Shown here: positions 59,764-64,000 of the stretch, one piece after another
Layout of the letters: every line of letters starts with the position of its first letter
How positions within the stretch are numbered: the stretch's first letter is position 1
DNA from: Capitulum mitella
Lineage: Eukaryota > Arthropoda > Thecostraca > Pollicipedomorpha > Pollicipedidae
Length of the DNA: 64,000 bases
Reading direction: 5' to 3'
Assembly: GCA_030062745.1 (NCBI GenBank)
Contig: CP099839.1
Span: 4,263,115 to 4,327,114, forward strand
Program-made: the position numbers and the translations under genes
Notes under the pieces: generated by a model
Told to the model about the DNA's origin: nothing
Database searches by the model: none
Seen by the model: the letters and a program-made list of their open reading frames with translations, nothing else

Positions 59764-60547
59764 AGATGGTCTTTGCGGGATCTTCTGCTGCTGGAGGCTT
59801 CAATGCTCTGTGTGATATGAGTGATTTGTGCGAAGTGTTGTTGAGTCCATTGCAAACAGCTTTACGATTTGCCGCTGATGTCGGTTTTTGAAACGTTGGT
59901 ATTTATGAACTGTGTTTATTATTCTGCCGGAATCGAACACAACACTGTTTGCGTGATATTTTCGTGTGTATGAGCTGCTCCTCGTAATGGCATGGCTCTT
60001 TTATTTCAGATGATTGCGTTGAGTGTTTCGGAAACGGAGCCAGTCAAAATATCACAACTAAGGCATTTGCAAAGTACCGCTACTGAGTTGTTCTAACCAT
60101 TCTGCGTGTGGCCGACCAATTTGTTTTCTCTGTGCTTGGTTTTCCATTACTTTCAGGATTTTATATCTGGTAGCGTTTTGAACGAAACGGTCGGGCAGGG
60201 GCACGTGGCAGCGAACCGATGTTCTGTATGCGTTTTGTGAAAACGGAGAATACAGTTTGTTCAAACCACGTCAGTGATATTTTCGTCATATCGGTAGGAT
60301 TACGCAGGGTGCTCATTTGTTCGACATGGTGCTAGCTTACACCGTCGCAATTGTTGATTTTGTATTTTAGTTACACAAGAAACTTAGAGCAGAAGGGGGA
60401 TTTCAGGTTGCACTATTTGAAATCGTTTGATCACTCCATGAAAGTTAGTGGTGTGACGAGGCTTGCGGCCGGAAGCATGCCTCCTTGCAGGAACTCTGCA
60501 TCGGCCGCCCTTCACGCTCACTACCAGGGCGGGGGAACTCCTTCACA

Positions 60548-60663
60548 GTTGGGGATGAAGCAAAGAAACATTTTGGGTCAAACCTTTTCAGTCAACGCGC
60601 ATACTGACAACGTTAAATTTAAAAAGTTGGAAGCGCTGGCCTCCCCTGCCCCCCCCCCCCCAT
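60548..60663 (+). repeat. Dispersed repeat, copy B
   Basis: Partner of 15461-15570, with intact CpGs (CAACGCGC, CAACGTT) and a 14-base poly-C end. Loosely similar poly-C-associated sequences occur near 1003-1180 and 62025-62060. Confidence 0.75.
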
Positions 60664-63160
60664 GGCCCGCTTCCCGCGCTCTTGCCCATCACAATATTGG
60701 ATTATGACTGATTTTACGCCGCAGGTTATACGTGCTATCTTGGAAAAGTTACATCAGCTGATCGAAATTTCAGCATAACCGGCGTAGTGGGGATCGAGGT
60801 CATAACTGAAACTTGGTCGATTTTACACCTGAGCCCAACAAAGTAATACATTGCCCCTCATTGTGCTTCTCATTTCAACACTTCTGATCACATAATCCCA
60901 TCTTGTTTGGGCCACGGTTTGCTGCCAGAATGGATCAGATGCTTACCTTTTTCACGCTAACGGAAGCTTGTTTTCCCACGTTTTTTTGTGTGAGTGCCCT
61001 ATTCAATCGTGTCCTATTTGCAGTTGTTGCGCGATGTAAATGAGCGTGCGCAGGTTAATGAACGCTTCATCGCATTGTGGGCGATAATAAAAGTTTCATA
61101 AACCATTTGTTTCATAAATTTATTTTCTGGAGCTTTCAGATATATTTACAGAGCAGGAATACTGAAAGTGTTCTCCGCAACACTTTTCAGTCCAACCACA
61201 ATTATTCGCTGTGTTTTAGTGCTATGAATATCTCCGCGCATGCGCATATCTTCGCAGCACTTCGGTAGAGAACGTACGAGCCTGGTTGATTCCAGTGGAG
61301 TCTGTCGTCGAGCTTTACTGAGAAGACAGCCGCCGTTCTAGGATGTTGCGGCGCGTACGCGGGCTGGGTGATTCCAGCGTGATTCGTGTGACTGGTGTTT
61401 GGCGCTGAACTACCTCGCTAGTATCAGAGTTACCGTGGTGGAAGACGGCTGTTGTTAGCCGCCGAGGCGTGCGTTCCAATCGGACATTGGTAGATTTTAT
61501 TTCCTGAACATCACGGCACATATGGGCCTAAATATTCTTATTGCCAGTGCTGTGTGCCAGACAGCCTAACTGTTTAGGTCACACCTGCAGTGCGAAGGGT
61601 AGAGACGAGAAGCCGTCTGTCTTTCAGCAATGTCCGCATGAGGTGTCCAATGGCCTAAGAAGCAGGTGAGTGTGTGAAAGGGTGATTGTGCATACCATGA
61701 TACAGTGCTAGCCAGAATTCATGCAAAGTCATTCATGTGTTTGCATTGTTCAGATATAGTCATGTCATTCAGCTAGGGGTGATACTGGAGAACTGCACCT
61801 GATGAGGGCACTTTTTTGGTGGAAAGTAGTACCATTTGAAAGAGCTTCTTCTGATCAGGCAGTGATGACTGGCACAGATTCAAGAGACTGTCATACTGCC
61901 AGATGAAATTGCAATTCCATGACAGCTAAGGATGCAGTTTGGGTGGGCTCAGAACTCAGTATGAACTGGAGTCATATGAAAATTGCTTGCTGGAAGATGA
62001 TGTGCAGTGGTTTCACAAAAAATGTGGGCCTAAGACCCCTGCCCCCCCCCCCCATTGGCTGCATCTATGATGACAGCCCATCAGGACTGCAAGGGCCCAT
62101 CAAGGCCACCTTTGATTTGTCACTACCAGTGTGCCCAGCTGATTGTACTTGAGCAGTGGTCACACAGCATTCGAAAGAAGAAAGAAAGAAGTGGCTGTGT
62201 AGTGATGAACACTTCATTCCACAGAACTGATTGTTAGGTTAGGAACTTGGGTTATTAGGCTTTTTGCATGGCCCAAGAACTATTCCAACAAGGTTATCCA
62301 TCAGAAATGTTCATTTGTGATGCACTGATCATTTCCTGTACAAAATTTTCTTGATCTTTTGGTTGAAGGTATAGTCAACACAATCCAACTTGGCATTGTC
62401 TAGGATATATTGCAGACCTGTTGGTTAAACTTAGCTTGTCTGGGTGAACTGCAAAAAGCCATCCAGAACATATTTTGGTGACATTTCAGAATGCTAGAGG
62501 CAGTAATGGGGTCATTTTCTATCATGCCATGTGTCTTTGCTAAGATCCTCATCACAACAGTAAAAACACTATAAACATGCCTTTTCAGTTCCCCTGTTTC
62601 TGTTCTGAAGTGTGGCATGCATTGCTGCCTACACTTTCTCAGTATTGTCAGATAAAGAGATCAAACAAGCTCAAATTATCTGCAGCAGAACCTAGCCTGT
62701 GGAGTATGAACCCTGGTTGAACCAGCCGCACCTGGCATGTCACATGGCTAAACCTAGCCAGCTTTGGGACATTGGTCATCTCAGTATTAGCTATGATCCA
62801 GATAACCTCAGCTCAGCTCTGAAGTTTACTGGGATGCACAAATGTTGGATATTTTTTTCACTTTCCACAGTTCAAGATTATGCACTTAAAACTTGAATCA
62901 AGGCTTATCTAACCTAACCTTGCCTACCCTCACCTTGCCTCACCTTGCCTATCCTTTAACTGACTAACTGCTACTGCTAATTACTAAAATACCAGTGTTC
63001 TTCCATAATTGAAACTTAATGCTTGTCAGCCATAGGCATTTTTGCTAATGTTTTAAGCAAGGGAGAGAGTGTGTGGACCCAGCAGCATCAATTTCTGTAA
63101 ATGTTTGCAGGCCAAGACAGGGCCCAACAACATAACTTTTCCACAAATATGGGTCTCTCA

Positions 63161-63242
63161 GTTGATTTAGTCCACTTTATTTTGAATGGCAGAAATCTGT
63201 ATGTTTTTTTGTACTTGTGAAATAAGAAATGCATGTATTCCC

Positions 63243-63290
<48 letters not shown>

Positions 63291-63427
63291 GGGTGGGCAC
63301 AATATATACATATATAGACATATATATTTATTTATTTATTTGTTTATATTTATATATGTATAAATGGGGATATGTATATATAAACATACAGATTTTTGCC
63401 AGTCAAAATAAAGTGGACTAAATCAAC
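63161..63427. repeat. Inverted repeat enclosing TA and TTTA microsatellites
   Basis: The 46-base arm 63161-63206 (starting GTTGATTTAGTCCACTTTAT) is the reverse complement of 63382-63427 at 44 of 46 positions. The 175-bp loop holds a (TA)n run at about 63247-63285 and a (TTTA)n run near 63328-63352. It could be a small foldback element or a hairpin-prone locus. Confidence 0.85.
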
Positions 63428-64000
63428 AAAGAGATATGTATATGATATAGATAGGTAGACATGAGATAGAAAGATAGATACATCATTTAGGCTTTATTAT
63501 TTTTTACTTGCTCCCTATCTGTTATCTAATGCGGCCATTCATCTTTCTTTTTTTGCCCAGCTCCCTTTAAAACTGGTGGAAAATATTGCGGTAAGGACAC
63601 CAAAATTGGGGGCCCAATCAACATGGTGGCAGGGCCCTCACAAACAAATCCAAATTGATGCCCTTAGTGAGGCCCCCCATGCAGTTCGTTTTCTACTTAA
63701 AGTTGAATTTCAGGAAGTCCTATATAGGATTCGTGGGAGCCTTGCAGATCTAATGGTACCTCTCGTCATTATTCCAGTCAGTGGAGTAGGTCAGGTGAGT
63801 TCAAATCCTGTGACCAGCTGGAGTGGTATGGAATCTGGGGTCCTTGGCTGCAATTAAATGAATCTGGATAAGTCAGAATGGTGCAAAATGCATGCCAAAT
63901 TTGAAATCGGCGCTCGAAAATACCTTAGTGGCGTTCCGAGGTTAAAAAGGGTCATCCTAGGTTAACCGAGGTCATCGACCTCGGCTGACTTCGGATGACC

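Larger units (their letters stand above)
59764..64000. other. XPG 3' flank and intergenic region
   Basis: No gene recognised. It contains the XPG 3' UTR (no early canonical AATAAA; one at about 61086), the dispersed repeat at 60548, a CpG-depleted block from about 61650 to 63600 and the inverted repeat at 63161-63427. The last 80 bases are dense in GGTCA/TGACC motifs. Confidence 0.5.

Noticed and set aside
58049-59855. Open frames of 495-584 codons antisense to the XPG tail
   Set aside because: Arg/Pro/Ala-rich shadow frames caused by GC-rich coding sequence.
62905-62955. Possible interstitial arthropod telomere repeat (CCTAA)n
   Set aside because: Only about two CTAACCTAACC units before it becomes CCTTGCCTCACC; too short and degenerate.

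Overview
The window is nuclear DNA from an animal. Every recognisable gene is split by GT-AG introns, coding exons are very GC-rich (GC-ending codons) and UTRs and introns are long. Family content and the low-copy repeats fit an arthropod, most likely a crustacean such as a barnacle; that placement is inference. All exon joins were made by hand from splice dinucleotides, reading phase and family resemblance.

Layout: (1) 86-12996, +, a kinesin-13 microtubule depolymerase (KIF2A/Klp10A type) whose first exon lies left of the window. (2) 18714-20345, +, an intronless MBOAT acyltransferase of the Hedgehog palmitoyltransferase (HHAT/Rasp) type. (3) 21225-26626, +, a seven-exon LRRC42-like leucine-rich repeat protein. 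(4) 29746-31504, +, one transcription unit that appears to carry two proteins: a 68-residue LYR-motif microprotein like human MIEF1-MP, then, three bases after its stop and in the same exon and frame, an MTRFR (C12orf65)-like mitochondrial GGQ release/rescue factor. (5) 31795-43489, -, an 18-exon Werner-type RecQ helicase (DEAH helicase, zinc/RQC, HRDC, Werner C-terminus) without the exonuclease domain. (6) 47710 to about 59.7 kb, +, XPG/ERCC5, the nucleotide-excision-repair 3' endonuclease, with a decayed transposon gene in its third intron. WRN and XPG are divergent, about 4.2 kb apart; MTRFR and WRN are convergent, with 290 bp between stops.

The main structural oddity is that many introns are filled with tandem repeats that look like copies of the neighbouring exon edge, splice site included. 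The clearest is a 50-bp minisatellite next to WRN exon 13: each unit holds a 27-nt, phase-0 mini-exon bounded by its own AG and GT. Similar boundary-derived arrays lie in WRN introns 10 and 16, LRRC42 intron 3, two XPG introns and the MTRFR acceptor. The second oddity is a mosaic of CpG-depleted, TG/CA-rich blocks of 1-2 kb between CpG-rich stretches, suggesting patchy DNA methylation.

Functionally the window joins a spindle motor, Hedgehog lipidation, two DNA-repair enzymes, and a mitochondrial pair whose human relatives both act on the large mitoribosomal subunit. The dicistronic mitochondrial locus and the splice-site-bearing minisatellites are the observations most worth testing.
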